Part shown: in pieces, positions 9,698-18,391 of the stretch
Position numbering within the stretch: the first letter of the stretch is position 1
How the letters are laid out: every line of letters starts with the position of its first letter
Position numbers and translations under genes: made by a program
Assembly (NCBI RefSeq): GCF_025770735.1
Contig: NZ_JAODPB010000009.1
Span: 62,001-126,000, forward strand
DNA: 64,000 nucleotides
Direction of reading: 5' to 3'
DNA from: Shouchella tritolerans
Lineage (GTDB): Bacteria; Bacillota; Bacilli; Bacillales; Bacillaceae_D
Notes under the pieces: generated by a model
Told to the model about the DNA's origin: nothing
The model's input: the letters and a program-made list of their open reading frames with translations, nothing else
Databases searched by the model: none

Positions 9698-9751
9698 TAG
9701 CCTCCGTTCGGTACATTTAAAAGGTACCGAACTCAAGGGAGGCTATTTTTT
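9698..9751 (+). promoter_or_regulatory. Hairpin acting as ddl terminator and covering the pgi ribosome site
   Basis: Inner perfect 9-bp stem 9706-9714/9724-9732 (GTTCGGTAC/GTACCGAAC). Outer perfect 8-bp stem 9698-9705/9738-9745 (TAGCCTCC/GGAGGCTA), with a 5-nt bulge between them on the 3' side. Six T follow at 9746-9751, touching the pgi ATG. The outer 3' arm contains the pgi Shine-Dalgarno. This has the form of an intrinsic terminator that also buries the ribosome site. Confidence 0.75.
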
Positions 9752-11107
9752 ATGGCACATATTCAATTTGACTACAGCAAAGCTCTTTCCTTTTTCGGAG
9801 AGCATGAAGTTGCCTATATGGGAGAGGCAGTACGCGCTGCACATAAAGCGCTTCATGAAAAGACAGGCCAAGGAAATGACTTTTTAGGATGGATCGATTT
9901 GCCTGTCGATTACGATAAAGAAGAATTTGCCCGCATTCAAAAAGCGGCAGAAAAAATTCGCCAAGATTCCGATGTGTTGCTCGTTGTCGGCATTGGTGGT
10001 TCTTACTTAGGGGCACGCGCTGCGATTGAAGCGTTGAACCATTCTTTTTTTAACCAGCTTCCGAAAGAAAAGCGCAACGCACCGCAAGTCATTTTTGTTG
10101 GCCAAAACATTAGCTCAACGTATTTGAGCGATGTGCTTGATCTTCTAGATGGTAAGGATGTATCAGTCAACGTTATCTCTAAATCAGGAACGACAACAGA
10201 ACCAGCGATTGCTTTCCGTGTTTTCCGCGACTATCTTGAAAAAAAATATGGAAAGGAAGAGGCGCGCAAACGCATTTACGCAACGACTGACAAAGAGCGC
10301 GGGGCCCTCAAAACATTGGCGAATGAAGAGGGATACGAATCTTTCGTTATTCCAGACGATGTTGGCGGTCGCTTTTCTGTATTGACAGCTGTAGGTCTCT
10401 TGCCAATTGCTGTAAGTGGCTTAGCGATTGAAGATATGATGAAGGGTGCGGCTGATGCAAGAGAAGCTTTTTCAACAGGTGAATTAACCGAAAATGCGGC
10501 TTATCAATACGCAGCCATTCGCAATATCCTTTACAATAAAGGCAAAACGATTGAATTGTTGGTGAACTATGAACCGCACCTCCATTATGTGTCTGAATGG
10601 TGGAAACAATTATTTGGCGAAAGCGAAGGGAAAGACCAAAAAGGGATTTACCCAGCATCAGTCGACTTTTCAACCGACCTTCATTCAATGGGCCAATATG
10701 TACAAGATGGGCGCCGTGATTTATTTGAAACCGTTCTTCATGTAGAGACGGTTGACAAGCATATTACGATTGAAGAAGCAGAAAGCGATCTTGATGGTTT
10801 AAACTATTTAGCAGGAAAAACAATGGATTTTGTCAATAAACAAGCGTTTAAAGGGACGATGCTTGCTCATACTGACGGGAATGTGCCAAACCTTGTCGTT
10901 TCCATTCCAAAATTGGATGAATACTCATTTGGTTATCTCGTTTACTTTTTCGAAAAAGCGGTTGCTATGAGCGGTTACTTGCTAGGCGTGAATCCATTTG
11001 ACCAACCAGGCGTTGAAGCCTATAAGAAAAACATGTTTGCTTTGCTCGGAAAGCCAGGCTTCGAGGAAGAGAAAAACAAACTTGAAAGTCGCTTAACGGA
11101 CAACTAA
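9752..11107 (+). CDS. pgi: Glucose-6-phosphate isomerase
   Basis: Interconverts glucose-6-phosphate and fructose-6-phosphate in glycolysis. The 451-residue length is typical of the Bacillus type. Motifs: [12 protein letters not shown] (sugar-phosphate loop), [27 protein letters not shown], and the C-terminal [12 protein letters not shown]. Start is the ATG directly after the T tract, with GGGAGG 9 nt upstream inside the hairpin at 9698-9751. Its place near yugJ and yugN is as in B. subtilis. Confidence 0.97.
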   Translation: MAHIQFDYSKALSFFGEHEVAYMGEAVRAAHKALHEKTGQGNDFLGWIDLPVDYDKEEFARIQKAAEKIRQDSDVLLVVGIGGSYLGARAAIEALNHSFFNQLPKEKRNAPQVIFVGQNISSTYLSDVLDLLDGKDVSVNVISKSGTTTEPAIAFRVFRDYLEKKYGKEEARKRIYATTDKERGALKTLANEEGYESFVIPDDVGGRFSVLTAVGLLPIAVSGLAIEDMMKGAADAREAFSTGELTENAAYQYAAIRNILYNKGKTIELLVNYEPHLHYVSEWWKQLFGESEGKDQKGIYPASVDFSTDLHSMGQYVQDGRRDLFETVLHVETVDKHITIEEAESDLDGLNYLAGKTMDFVNKQAFKGTMLAHTDGNVPNLVVSIPKLDEYSFGYLVYFFEKAVAMSGYLLGVNPFDQPGVEAYKKNMFALLGKPGFEEEKNKLESRLTDN

Positions 11108-11125
11108 ACATTGTGTAAATTGGCC

Positions 11126-11154
11126 AACGCAGTCCATTGGGCTGCGTTGTTTTT
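11126..11154 (+). terminator. Terminator after pgi
   Basis: Ten-bp stem AACGCAGTCC/GGGCTGCGTT (one G-U pair) with a 3-nt loop, then GTTTTT. Confidence 0.85.
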
Positions 11155-11229
11155 ATGTCTTGCCGGTGTATAAGTTCGAGGCTCCTTTCCCACACTAATG
11201 GCGATGGAAAAACGAAGGGAGCGATTTGT

Positions 11230-11643
11230 TTGATCGCACTTGAATCAACAATCGAAGGCAAACAATTTAAAGCAAAAGAATTGCAAAGTGTATTGGAATC
11301 ACTAGGCTACACACTCGGTGGCAATTGGGACTATGATCATGGCTATTACGATTACAAAATTTCGGCGGACAATGGATATACGTTTTTGCGTATTCCCGTT
11401 CAGGCAGTGGAAGGGGAGCTAGGCTCAAAAAACGCCGTCATCCAAGTTGGAACGTTGTACTTGCTAAACCATGTTTATCAACAAGACAATGATGAAGAGT
11501 CGTTAAGCGGTGTTGTGCCGGCGGTAGCCGAGGGGCTTGTAAACCAGTTTCAAGCACCTGTTGACAAGGACGGGGAGGTTTTCGACAAATACCGCTCGTT
11601 AGCGGACAACTTAGTAGCAGAGCTTGAGCAAACGCTTGCCTGA
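11230..11643 (+). CDS. yugN: YugN-like family protein
   Basis: A 137-residue soluble protein matching the YugN family: STIEG at the N-terminus, LGYTLGGNWDYDHGYYDYKI, and a conserved FLRIPVQAVEGELG. Function unknown. Start is TTG at 11230; GGGAG lies about 9 nt upstream and residues before it do not look like the family. pgi-yugN proximity supports the call. Confidence 0.88.
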   Translation: MIALESTIEGKQFKAKELQSVLESLGYTLGGNWDYDHGYYDYKISADNGYTFLRIPVQAVEGELGSKNAVIQVGTLYLLNHVYQQDNDEESLSGVVPAVAEGLVNQFQAPVDKDGEVFDKYRSLADNLVAELEQTLA

Positions 11644-11700
11644 TAATCATTGCTACATGGGAGAAAAGTTGCTAAAGTAATAGCGGGAGGGGGAGTGAAA

Positions 11701-11865
11701 ATGGGTGAATCGATCATTATTGCTTTAGCTATTTTTTGCGGTTGGTTAATACTCGATTTTATAAAGGCGAAACGAATCACAAAGGAAGCTGCTATCCAAT
11801 CTGCAGTCGTCGGTTTACTCGGCGGGTTGGTCTGGTTTATTATCGGTTTGTTTTTGCCTTCTTGA
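11701..11865 (+). CDS. Small two-helix membrane protein
   Basis: A 54-residue protein with two hydrophobic helices (about 3-19 and 33-52) joined by a basic loop (IKAKRITKEA). GGGAGGGGGAG just upstream of the ATG is a strong ribosome site. It follows yugN by 57 bp and may be co-transcribed with it. I do not recognise the family. Confidence 0.7.
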   Translation: MGESIIIALAIFCGWLILDFIKAKRITKEAAIQSAVVGLLGGLVWFIIGLFLPS

Positions 11866-11913
11866 TACTAGTAAATTTGTAAACGCGAGGCTGCGATTTT
11901 TTGTTTTTTTGTA

Positions 11914-11942
11914 TTGCAAACAGCGGTGAGCTATGTTATATT
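11914..11942 (+). promoter_or_regulatory. Sigma-A promoter of tRNA-Ala
   Basis: TTGCAA (11914-11919), 17-bp spacer, TATATT (11937-11942), about 35 bp before the tRNA. Good consensus match. Confidence 0.7.
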
Positions 11943-11977
11943 ATTGCAGTAACGTTATTGGACATACATAACCGTGT

Positions 11978-12050
11978 GGGGCCTTAGCTCAGCTGGGAGA
12001 GCGCAACGCTGGCAGCGTTGAGGTCAGGGGTTCGAGCCCCCTAGGCTCCA
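11978..12050 (+). tRNA. tRNA-Ala (anticodon GGC)
   Basis: A full cloverleaf can be folded: acceptor GGGGCCT/AGGCTCC (one G-U), D-arm GCTC...GAGC, anticodon stem CAACG/CGTTG around loop CTGGCAG (anticodon GGC, reading GCC/GCT), T-arm with TTCGAGC, discriminator A at 12050. CCA is not encoded. Standing alone, it has its own promoter and terminator. Confidence 0.95.
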
Positions 12051-12064
12051 TTAAATAAGATAAG

Positions 12065-12101
12065 AAAGGAAGTTGATTCAGACGATCAGCTTCCTTTTTT
12101 A
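12065..12101 (+). terminator. Terminator after tRNA-Ala
   Basis: Ten-bp or longer stem GGAAGTTGAT/ATCAGCTTCC (one G-U), 7-nt loop, then six T. From here to 12290 I see no supported gene, only short open frames without ribosome sites. Confidence 0.85.
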
Positions 12102-12290
12102 TTTTAAATTAGGTATCTGTTACTAAAGGATTTTCGCGCATACGAGATTAATGATTTATCTCATTGATCAAGCGTAAGCTCCGAGTTCTTTAATTGTATT
12201 TTTCCGGCTATTGTCGTCTTTGAGAAAGTTAAATGAAGAATGGGACATCCTCCTGGTTTTAACCTAACATACGTTACCTAAAGATCGAGT

Positions 12291-13106
12291 TTATATCTTA
12301 AACATTTGAGAGAGAACACGATCGAACATCCGATCGGATAAAATTTTTCGCAACATTAAAACTGGTATGGCATTGCCTGCCACGTATCTAGTTTTTGGTT
12401 TTTGGGATCGGATTGCCTTTAAAACCAATTGGGCAATCCGAGCAGGAGGATAAACTGCACCTGGTTTTTTTAACGTATTTATAAAAGCATCGGCCATTTT
12501 ACTGTATGCTGTATTCCCTGATATTTTCCGAACGTGTTCAAATACAACCTCTGCCCATTCACTTTCGGTAGCCCCCGGCTCGATGATAATGACATCAATT
12601 CCGAATGGCTTGACTTCCACGCGCAGGCAATCAGAGAATCCTTCCAGCGCATGTTTTGCAGCATGATACCAAGCACCTAGGAGTGTATAAACTTTTCCGC
12701 CTGCAGACGAAGTATTCACGATCTTTCCTGATTGTTGTGTTCTCATATAGGGGAGAACCAATTGGGTCAGACGGCTTAATCCAAAAAGGTTGACTTCAAA
12801 TTGACGTCTTGCTTCCTCCATTGGTACATCTTCGACCGCTCCATAAGCACCGTAACCCGCATTATTGAATAGCACGTCGATTCTGCCCTGTTCTTGTATG
12901 ATTCGGTTAACGCCATTTCTCATGGACCGATCATCCGTTACATCCATTGCGAGAATATGTGCGCCTTTCGATTCAATATCCCTCATCTGATCGATGCGTC
13001 TGGCCGCTCCATATACAATGTATCCTTCTTTCAAAAGCAACTCTACAGTAGCTTTACCGATTCCTGCCGATGCCCCTGTGATCAAAACAACTTTTCTCAT
13101 ATGCAT
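12291..13106 (-). CDS. SDR family NAD(P)-dependent oxidoreductase
   Basis: Classical short-chain dehydrogenase of 271 residues. Cofactor loop TGASAGIG at residues 10-17, NNAG (about 87-90), catalytic Ser in NTSSAGG and the YHAAK dyad (Tyr and Lys). A basic residue after the second strand (AARRID) suggests NADP(H). Substrate unknown. Start has AGGAGGAG 6 nt upstream. It is divergent from a TetR gene, with a palindrome in its 5' leader, so it is probably the regulator's target. Confidence 0.9.
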   Translation of the reverse strand: MHMRKVVLITGASAGIGKATVELLLKEGYIVYGAARRIDQMRDIESKGAHILAMDVTDDRSMRNGVNRIIQEQGRIDVLFNNAGYGAYGAVEDVPMEEARRQFEVNLFGLSRLTQLVLPYMRTQQSGKIVNTSSAGGKVYTLLGAWYHAAKHALEGFSDCLRVEVKPFGIDVIIIEPGATESEWAEVVFEHVRKISGNTAYSKMADAFINTLKKPGAVYPPARIAQLVLKAIRSQKPKTRYVAGNAIPVLMLRKILSDRMFDRVLSQMFKI

Positions 13107-13141
13107 TGTTTACTCCTCCTGGCTTCCAAGCCACATAATTG

Positions 13142-13213
13142 ACGTGACGTCACGTTACTTTAAACTGATTATAGATTGTAATTTATGGTTTCGCAAGTTC
13201 TTTGTGTTATAAT
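13142..13213. promoter_or_regulatory. Divergent promoters and TetR-type operator
   Basis: Leftward promoter for the SDR gene: TTGCGA (13191-13196 on the minus strand), 17-bp spacer, TATAAT (13168-13173). Just downstream of its start point lies a perfect 14-bp palindrome, ACGTGACGTCACGT (13142-13155). For the rightward tetR gene, TATAAT at 13208-13213 has no good -35. The palindrome position would let a dimeric repressor block the SDR transcript. Confidence 0.6.
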
Positions 13214-13239
13214 TTTTTTCGAAAGGAGAGACATGAAAG

Positions 13240-13899
13240 ATGGAATTCGATCGAGTCAGGAATGAAGAACAACGAAAGATTCGAGTAGAGCAAATTAAAA
13301 ATGCGGCGATTAAGCTCTTTGATACATTGCAATTTCATGAAATTGACCTTGCTAAAATTGCCAACGAAACGACATTTACACGTGGAAATTTATATAAATA
13401 TATCTCTTCAAAAGAAGAAATTTATCTTTTGGTCGCTTTGGATGAAATCAAAGACTGGGTTAGCGACATTAAGAAGACTTTTGTAACTGAAATGACTCAC
13501 GATATACACAATTTTGCACGACAATGGGCTCAAGTATTAGATCGTCATCCACGGTTTTTAAAGCTTGTTTCCATGCTTTTCACAATGATTGAGAGAAATG
13601 TTTCACTGGAAAGGCTTGTAGATTTTAAAAAGCAATATCTTACCGCAATGACCGAGGTGAATGACGTCGTGAGGGTTGTGTTCCCAGCTTGGGACGATAA
13701 AACTGTCAATAAATTCCTTCAGCTTCAATCCCATTATGTGATCGGATTATTTCCTTATACATCACCTGCACCGATTCAAAAACAAGCCATGGAGCAATCT
13801 GGTATGAGTTACAAACCGATTCATTTTATTGATGACTTTTCCGAGTTCGTTGCTTATACGACAGATTATTTAAATAGTACGTTGAAAACAAGCAACTAA
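13240..13899 (+). CDS. TetR/AcrR family transcriptional regulator
   Basis: A 219-residue regulator. The N-terminal TetR HTH (about residues 14-60) shows IKNAAIKLFDTLQFHEIDLAKIANETTFTRGNLYKYISSKEEIY in family register. The all-helical ligand domain follows, with no recognised ligand motif. AAAGGAG lies 11 nt before the ATG. Divergent from the SDR gene; its likely operator is the palindrome at 13142-13155. The gene is AT-richer to the eye than flanking core genes, consistent with acquisition. Confidence 0.88.
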   Translation: MEFDRVRNEEQRKIRVEQIKNAAIKLFDTLQFHEIDLAKIANETTFTRGNLYKYISSKEEIYLLVALDEIKDWVSDIKKTFVTEMTHDIHNFARQWAQVLDRHPRFLKLVSMLFTMIERNVSLERLVDFKKQYLTAMTEVNDVVRVVFPAWDDKTVNKFLQLQSHYVIGLFPYTSPAPIQKQAMEQSGMSYKPIHFIDDFSEFVAYTTDYLNSTLKTSN

Positions 13900-14013
13900 G
13901 TCACATGCTTGGTATATTCCGAAACCATTGGTGGTACGAAATCAGATAACTCTCCTATAATTCAAGTGCTGAGCGGAATATGCATCACTTCCTTTGGAGC
14001 GTCGTTTTTTGCT

Positions 14014-14427
14014 TTAGGCTTCATGCGAACAAGACTGAACTAGCCAATCCCGCAGAACATTAGCGTGGTTATGAACGGGATCTTTTGCGGCATATACAAG
14101 AGTAACGGGTTTCTGTACCGCCATCTCCCATATTCGAACCGCTCGTTCGTAGCGAATGGGGTCCTGCGCCAATTCTAACTCGTATTTCTTGGCGAATGAT
14201 GCAAATCGCTCCGGCCGGTGGCTGAACCATATACGCAATTCGGGACTTGGCGCAATTTCCTTCATCCATTCATCAATGGCAGCTCGCTCTTTTGACACGC
14301 CACGGGGCCAGAGCCGGTCGACGAGAATTCGCACGCCATCTTCAGGAGAGGGCGTTTCGTAAATTCGTTTGACATCTATGGTAATCCGGTTCTCTTCGTT
14401 GTTTTGCTTTTCGGGACGATCGAACAT
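14014..14427 (-). CDS. DUF488 family protein
   Basis: About 137 residues with the DUF488 hallmarks: IDVKRIYETPSPEDGVRILVDRLWPRGVSKE at the N-terminal half, then FSHRPERFASFAKKY and VTLVYAAKDPVHNHANVL. The family is small and of unknown function, sometimes next to redox genes. The ATG at 14439 touches AGGAGG, so ATG 14427 (12 nt from it) is preferred; neither spacing is ideal. Last member of the post-tRNA cassette. Confidence 0.82.
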   Translation of the reverse strand: MFDRPEKQNNEENRITIDVKRIYETPSPEDGVRILVDRLWPRGVSKERAAIDEWMKEIAPSPELRIWFSHRPERFASFAKKYELELAQDPIRYERAVRIWEMAVQKPVTLVYAAKDPVHNHANVLRDWLVQSCSHEA

Positions 14428-14513
14428 TACAAAAGCCATCCTCCTTTTATTAGTTGTGTGCCTTGCATTGGAGATGGTTCACCATTTATCTTCGCTCTGG
14501 AAAGGTAAGGAGA

Positions 14514-14551
14514 AACAAGCCAGTTGAGAACATATCAACTGGCTTGTTTTT
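14514..14551. terminator. Hairpin terminator between DUF488 and ppaC
   Basis: Perfect 14-bp stem AACAAGCCAGTTGA (14514-14527)/TCAACTGGCTTGTT (14535-14548), 7-nt loop. Three further T follow on the plus side and a GTTTC tail on the minus side. It should serve ppaC, which ends at 14569 reading leftward. Confidence 0.75.
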
Positions 14552-14568
14552 GATGAACATCGTGTGTT

Positions 14569-15504
14569 TTAGTTAATGTTGGCAATTGCTTCTGTGAGAG
14601 GCGGGACGACTTGTTTTTTCCGGGAAACAACGCCTTTGAGAATAGCCGTATGGTTTGTTAACGTTGTTTGGAAGGCTAGTTCAAATGCAGCTGTTTTGTC
14701 GCCGAGAACGAGGGCGACTGAATCATTTTCGAGGATGTCTGTAATAATAAAGACAAATAAGTCAAGCCCATTGTCATTGATTTTGGCGGTAATCACTTTT
14801 TCGAGTTCGCTTTGGCGAGCGAGCACGTCATTTGTATCAACAGTATTCACTTGGGCAATTTCAACTGTGGCAGCGCCCATTGCAAACGCTTTGGCATCCA
14901 TTGTCAACAGCTCATCAGCCGTCTTATCAGAAATGTCAGCGCCTGCTTTTAGCATGTTTAATCCGTATTCTTCGGCATTGACGCCAGCAATTTCCGCTAA
15001 TTCTTTGGCTGCTAGCTTGTCCTCTTCTGTGCATGTTGGCGACTTGAACAAAAGCGAATCAGAAATAATTGCAGAAAGCATCAAGCCTGCAATTGGTTTA
15101 GGAATGTCAAGGCCGTGTTCTTTGTAGAGCTTTTTAATAATCGTCGCCGTGCAGCCGACAGGTTCAGCACGATAATAAACGGGGTCAGCTGTTTCAAAGT
15201 TGGCAATGCGGTGATGGTCGATCACTTCTACAACTTGCACGTCGTCAATGTCGCTGACGCTTTGTTGGCGTTCATTGTGGTCAACAAGAATGACTCGGTC
15301 TGTTTCGTCTGCTGCCTTTTCGATGAAGCGTGGCGTGCTTACGCCGAATGCTTCAAGTGCATACAATGTCTCCCCATTCGGTTCACCTAGTCGTACGGCT
15401 TCTGTGTCGACACCAAGCTGACCTTTAAAATCGGCGTAAGCGATAGCTGAGCAAATCGTATCCGTGTCAGGATTTTTGTGGCCAAAAATAAGTGTTTTAG
15501 GCAT
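14569..15504 (-). CDS. ppaC: Manganese-dependent inorganic pyrophosphatase (family II)
   Basis: Hydrolyses pyrophosphate, pulling biosynthesis forward. The 311-residue DHH-family protein shows the metal-site motifs [14 protein letters not shown] (His and Asp ligands), VDHNE, and DHH in [11 protein letters not shown], plus the C-terminal DHHA2 domain with [10 protein letters not shown] binding substrate. Start has AGGAG 8 nt upstream. Monocistronic. Confidence 0.96.
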   Translation of the reverse strand: MPKTLIFGHKNPDTDTICSAIAYADFKGQLGVDTEAVRLGEPNGETLYALEAFGVSTPRFIEKAADETDRVILVDHNERQQSVSDIDDVQVVEVIDHHRIANFETADPVYYRAEPVGCTATIIKKLYKEHGLDIPKPIAGLMLSAIISDSLLFKSPTCTEEDKLAAKELAEIAGVNAEEYGLNMLKAGADISDKTADELLTMDAKAFAMGAATVEIAQVNTVDTNDVLARQSELEKVITAKINDNGLDLFVFIITDILENDSVALVLGDKTAAFELAFQTTLTNHTAILKGVVSRKKQVVPPLTEAIANIN

Positions 15505-15855
15505 CTGATAAAACTCCTTTTACATAGTATGTTCAACATTACTATAGTATCATCTTCGCTAGAAGACTTGAAGCATTTGTCGGTCGATTCGGTGAATCCT
15601 CCTTTAAACTCCTTTAAATAGGTAGTAAGCGATTTCATACTTTCCATTGGCCCGGAAAAAGCGTATAATAAAAAATGTGTGTGCGGAAACTGGACAGGCT
15701 GTAGCGTTTTTTCGGAAATTGGTCACAACTTCTTGACAGGACTTCGACAGTTTGTTTAAGTAGCTGCGCAATAAGCTGTCTATGCTAAAATAATAAAATA
15801 GGAATAATAGTGGTTATATTAAACAGTTTAATGAGACAGGAGGAAGAGGGGGTTT
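15505..15855. other. Intergenic region between ppaC and ctaB
   Basis: About 350 bp between divergent genes. I see no supported coding sequence. A TTGACA at about 15734 lacks a good -10 partner; TATAATAAAA near 15664 could be a -10 box. A near-palindrome TACTATAGTA at about 15540-15549 lies in the ppaC promoter zone. Nothing here is certain. Confidence 0.4.
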
Positions 15856-16791
15856 ATGAGAACGGAAAAAATAGATAAGAGCATACACAATGCCTCTCTT
15901 GCTACGCCTAAACAAGCTTTTTCGCAAGTCCTCTCAGAAACATTAAAAACAGGGATCATTAAATCCAATCTGCTTGCGATGGCGGCGGGATTGAGCCTTG
16001 CTCTTTACGTTACGGGCATTCCTATTGGCGAAAAGCTTCCAGAAATTCTTTTTGCTATTTTTGGCTCAGCCTTTGTCATTGGGGCAGCAGGTGCCTTTAA
16101 CAACATTTACGACCGTGACATTGACGCCATTATGGACCGGACGAAAAATCGGCCGACTGTAACAGGCAGAATGCAGCCTGCCAATGCGTTAGTGCTTGGC
16201 ATATCTTTATCATTGCTTGGGTTGTTGCTTCTCGGAGTCGCTTCGCCACGTGCAGCGTTGTTTGGTTTCCTTGGCCTCTTTTTATATGTTGTGCCCTATA
16301 CAATGTGGTCGAAACGGCGTACGATTTATAATACCGAAATTGGCAGTGTTGGCGGTGCAGTCCCACCCCTTATTGGCTGGGCCGCGATTTCAGGAGACTT
16401 GGTTCACCCGGCGATTATTGGCTTGTTTGTCGTTATGGTCCTTTGGCAAATGCCGCATTTTTATGCGATCGCCATTCGCCGCTATGACGAATACAAAGCG
16501 GCTAAAGTACCAATGTTGCCGGTCGTCAAAGGGTTCAAGCGGACGTTTATCCAAACGAATGTTTATTTGTTTGTCCTGGCTGCATCCAGCTTTTTCTTTG
16601 TTTCGTTAAGTTGGTTCATCACCATTGTCGCTCTTGTGTTGTCATTGATTTGGCTGACGTTGAGCTTAGCTGGTTATAAACGAATGGAGCCTAAAAAATG
16701 GGCGACCCTTATGTTTGTTTTTTCACTTAACTATCTTACGATTCTTTTTACGGTGATTATTGGTTTTTCACTGCTTTCTCCCTTGTTTTAA
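15856..16791 (+). CDS. ctaB: Protoheme IX farnesyltransferase (heme O synthase)
   Basis: UbiA-family membrane prenyltransferase converting heme B to heme O for terminal oxidases. The 311-residue protein has about eight or nine helices and the polyprenyl-binding motif NNIYDRDIDAIMDRT (Asp-rich, about residues 87-101) and a second loop YTMWSKRRT. It is not next to ctaA or the ctaCDEFG oxidase genes here, so it could be one of two copies. ccdC follows after a terminator. Confidence 0.94.
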   Translation: MRTEKIDKSIHNASLATPKQAFSQVLSETLKTGIIKSNLLAMAAGLSLALYVTGIPIGEKLPEILFAIFGSAFVIGAAGAFNNIYDRDIDAIMDRTKNRPTVTGRMQPANALVLGISLSLLGLLLLGVASPRAALFGFLGLFLYVVPYTMWSKRRTIYNTEIGSVGGAVPPLIGWAAISGDLVHPAIIGLFVVMVLWQMPHFYAIAIRRYDEYKAAKVPMLPVVKGFKRTFIQTNVYLFVLAASSFFFVSLSWFITIVALVLSLIWLTLSLAGYKRMEPKKWATLMFVFSLNYLTILFTVIIGFSLLSPLF

Positions 16792-16796
16792 CAAAG

Positions 16797-16829
16797 TGGT
16801 GTCTTGCCTAGGCAAGGCGCCATTTTTTT
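16797..16829 (+). terminator. Terminator after ctaB
   Basis: Twelve-bp stem TGGTGTCTTGCC/GGCAAGGCGCCA with two G-U pairs and a 2-nt loop (about 16797-16822), then seven T. Confidence 0.85.
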
Positions 16830-16864
16830 AGGGTTTAGCTTTTGGTTAGAAAGGGGATGTTTCA

Positions 16865-17353
16865 ATGGAGAACAATTGGCTGTTAATTGCGGTTCCAACG
16901 CTAATCGCGGTTGCTATGGGAAGCGCAGCGCTCGTGATCCGCATGAAAGCATCGAAACGCCCTACTTCGGTGAAGCGGATTATGGTGCCGCCGCTAGCGA
17001 TGTCAACTGGCTTCTTGATGTTTTTATATGAGCCAACAAGGCCTTCAGCCTTCCATGTTGGCGAAGCGCTTATTGTCGGTGCGCTTTTTTCGATCGTCCT
17101 CATTTGCACATCAAAATTTGAAGTGCGGGATGGTGCTATTTATTTAAAACGTTCGAAAGCGTTTGCTTATCTCTTAATCGGCTTGCTTGTGATAAGAGTG
17201 GCATTTCGAATCGTAATGGGGCAAGAGTTAAATCCTGAGGAACTGTCAGGGATGTTCTTTTTGCTTGCCTATGGAATGTTGTTGCCTTGGCGGGTGGCAA
17301 TGCTCGTTCGTTATCTAAAACTCAAGCGTGATAGCGACAAGTTGGCCACTTAA
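16865..17353 (+). CDS. ccdC: CcdC family membrane protein
   Basis: A 162-residue protein with about four membrane helices, matching B. subtilis CcdC (YneJ), which is encoded by the ccdA region but is not essential for cytochrome c maturation. Recognised from KRIMVPPLAMSTGFLMF and YEPTRPS. AAAGGGG lies about 9 nt upstream of the ATG. ccdA is not seen nearby, so the neighbour link is to ctaB only. Confidence 0.82.
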   Translation: MENNWLLIAVPTLIAVAMGSAALVIRMKASKRPTSVKRIMVPPLAMSTGFLMFLYEPTRPSAFHVGEALIVGALFSIVLICTSKFEVRDGAIYLKRSKAFAYLLIGLLVIRVAFRIVMGQELNPEELSGMFFLLAYGMLLPWRVAMLVRYLKLKRDSDKLAT

Positions 17354-17436
17354 AAGCCGTGACAGGCTATGGATAGCGTTTGAAAAACAGACACGCTATA
17401 CTGGAATGGAAAGACAATCGTAAAGGAGGATATTCA

Positions 17437-17817
17437 ATGAATTCTGGCGGGTTTATTCAAGATAACTTTTCCATTTTTCAAGCTTCCCATGAAGGTTCAT
17501 GGGCGATTCTAGCAATTTTGTTTTTAGTTGCTTATTTTCTATTCCGCGGAGGTAAAAGCAAGGCTGGAACGATTATACATATGATTGCCCGGCTATTCTT
17601 TGTTATCATGCTCGTAACAGGCGCAAGCATGCTGATTGCCTACCAATTTGCTTATTTTTTCTTTATCAAAGGCCTCCTCGCCGTATTGCTTATCGGTTTT
17701 ATGGAAGCAGCGCTTGGAAAAGCGAAACGGAATGAAAACAGCCTAGGCATGCTGTTTGCTGTCCTTGTGGTGCTTGTTGTCATCGTGCTGATGGGATATG
17801 GGATCATCCGCTTTTAA
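17437..17817 (+). CDS. yisL: YisL family (DUF1516) membrane protein
   Basis: A 126-residue protein with four hydrophobic helices and family pattern ASHEGSWAILAILFL, TKAGTIIHM-like KAGTIIHMIARLFFV and KGLLAVLLIGFMEA. Function unknown. The start at 17437 (MNSGGF) follows AAAGGAGG by 7 nt; an upstream ATG at 17380 has no site. Confidence 0.85.
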   Translation: MNSGGFIQDNFSIFQASHEGSWAILAILFLVAYFLFRGGKSKAGTIIHMIARLFFVIMLVTGASMLIAYQFAYFFFIKGLLAVLLIGFMEAALGKAKRNENSLGMLFAVLVVLVVIVLMGYGIIRF

Positions 17818-17848
17818 AACAAAGCATGCCATGGCATGCTTTGTTTTA
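17815..17848. terminator. Bidirectional terminator yisL / DinB
   Basis: Perfect 16-bp stem (TAAAACAAAGCATGCC and its mirror) with a 2-nt loop, symmetrical for both convergent genes and including both stop codons. Confidence 0.85.
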
Positions 17849-18304
17849 GTTTAAGAACACGTTGCGGTAATGGAGGAGTGTGCGGTAATGCATGCCTTCA
17901 TGGAAGGCGACGAAACTGAAAAGTTCATCTACTGTTTGAAACGATTGACCGTGTAAAGTAAAAGGAGCCGTTTTTTCGGTTCCTCCCGTTTCGGCGGCTA
18001 ACTTCTCGGCTGCTTGTTTTTGTTTCGCTGCTGCTTCTTGAAGCGTTTCAATAGAGGGAACTTTGTCGGTCCATTGCAAAGGGCTCGATCCTTTAGCAAA
18101 AGGGTGGTAATACTCCTTTGGAACCGTTTTTTCAAAAGCTGGCGCATGCCCAAGAACATGGTCTGCGATGATCAAGATGTGCCCGTAATTCCAATGGACA
18201 GAGTTTTTGAAACCGGCGGGAATAATGTCGTGTTTTTCTGCAGGAATGGTCTGTATGACCTGTTCATTGGCCATGCGGGCAAAAGAAAAGGCGACGTGGG
18301 TCAT
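17846..18304 (-). CDS. DinB family protein
   Basis: A 152-residue four-helix-bundle protein of the DinB/YfiT type. The metal-binding His triad fits HWNYGHI (about 37-43) and HEGMHY (about 134-139, two His). Such proteins include bacillithiol-dependent transferases and many of unknown role; DNA-damage control in the family name is historical. Start has AGGGAG 8 nt upstream. Convergent with yisL. Confidence 0.85.
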   Translation of the reverse strand: MTHVAFSFARMANEQVIQTIPAEKHDIIPAGFKNSVHWNYGHILIIADHVLGHAPAFEKTVPKEYYHPFAKGSSPLQWTDKVPSIETLQEAAAKQKQAAEKLAAETGGTEKTAPFTLHGQSFQTVDELFSFVAFHEGMHYRTLLHYRNVFLN

Positions 18305-18391
18305 CGTTTTTGCTCCCTTCGGTATGATGGTTAAAGTATAACGAAAACAGCTAAAGATTGCATTGATTTTAAGTGGGAAAGGGGAGTTAAT

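Noticed and set aside
12102-12290. Short frame ending near 12265 (FFRLLSSLRKLNEEWDILL)
   Set aside because: No start codon with ribosome site and no recognised similarity.
14576-15127. 183-codon open frame on the plus strand
   Set aside because: It lies wholly opposite ppaC, whose motifs are clear; no ribosome site.
15655-15855. A confident promoter for ctaB
   Set aside because: TTGACA near 15734 lacks a well-spaced -10, and TATAAT-like sequences nearby lack a -35.
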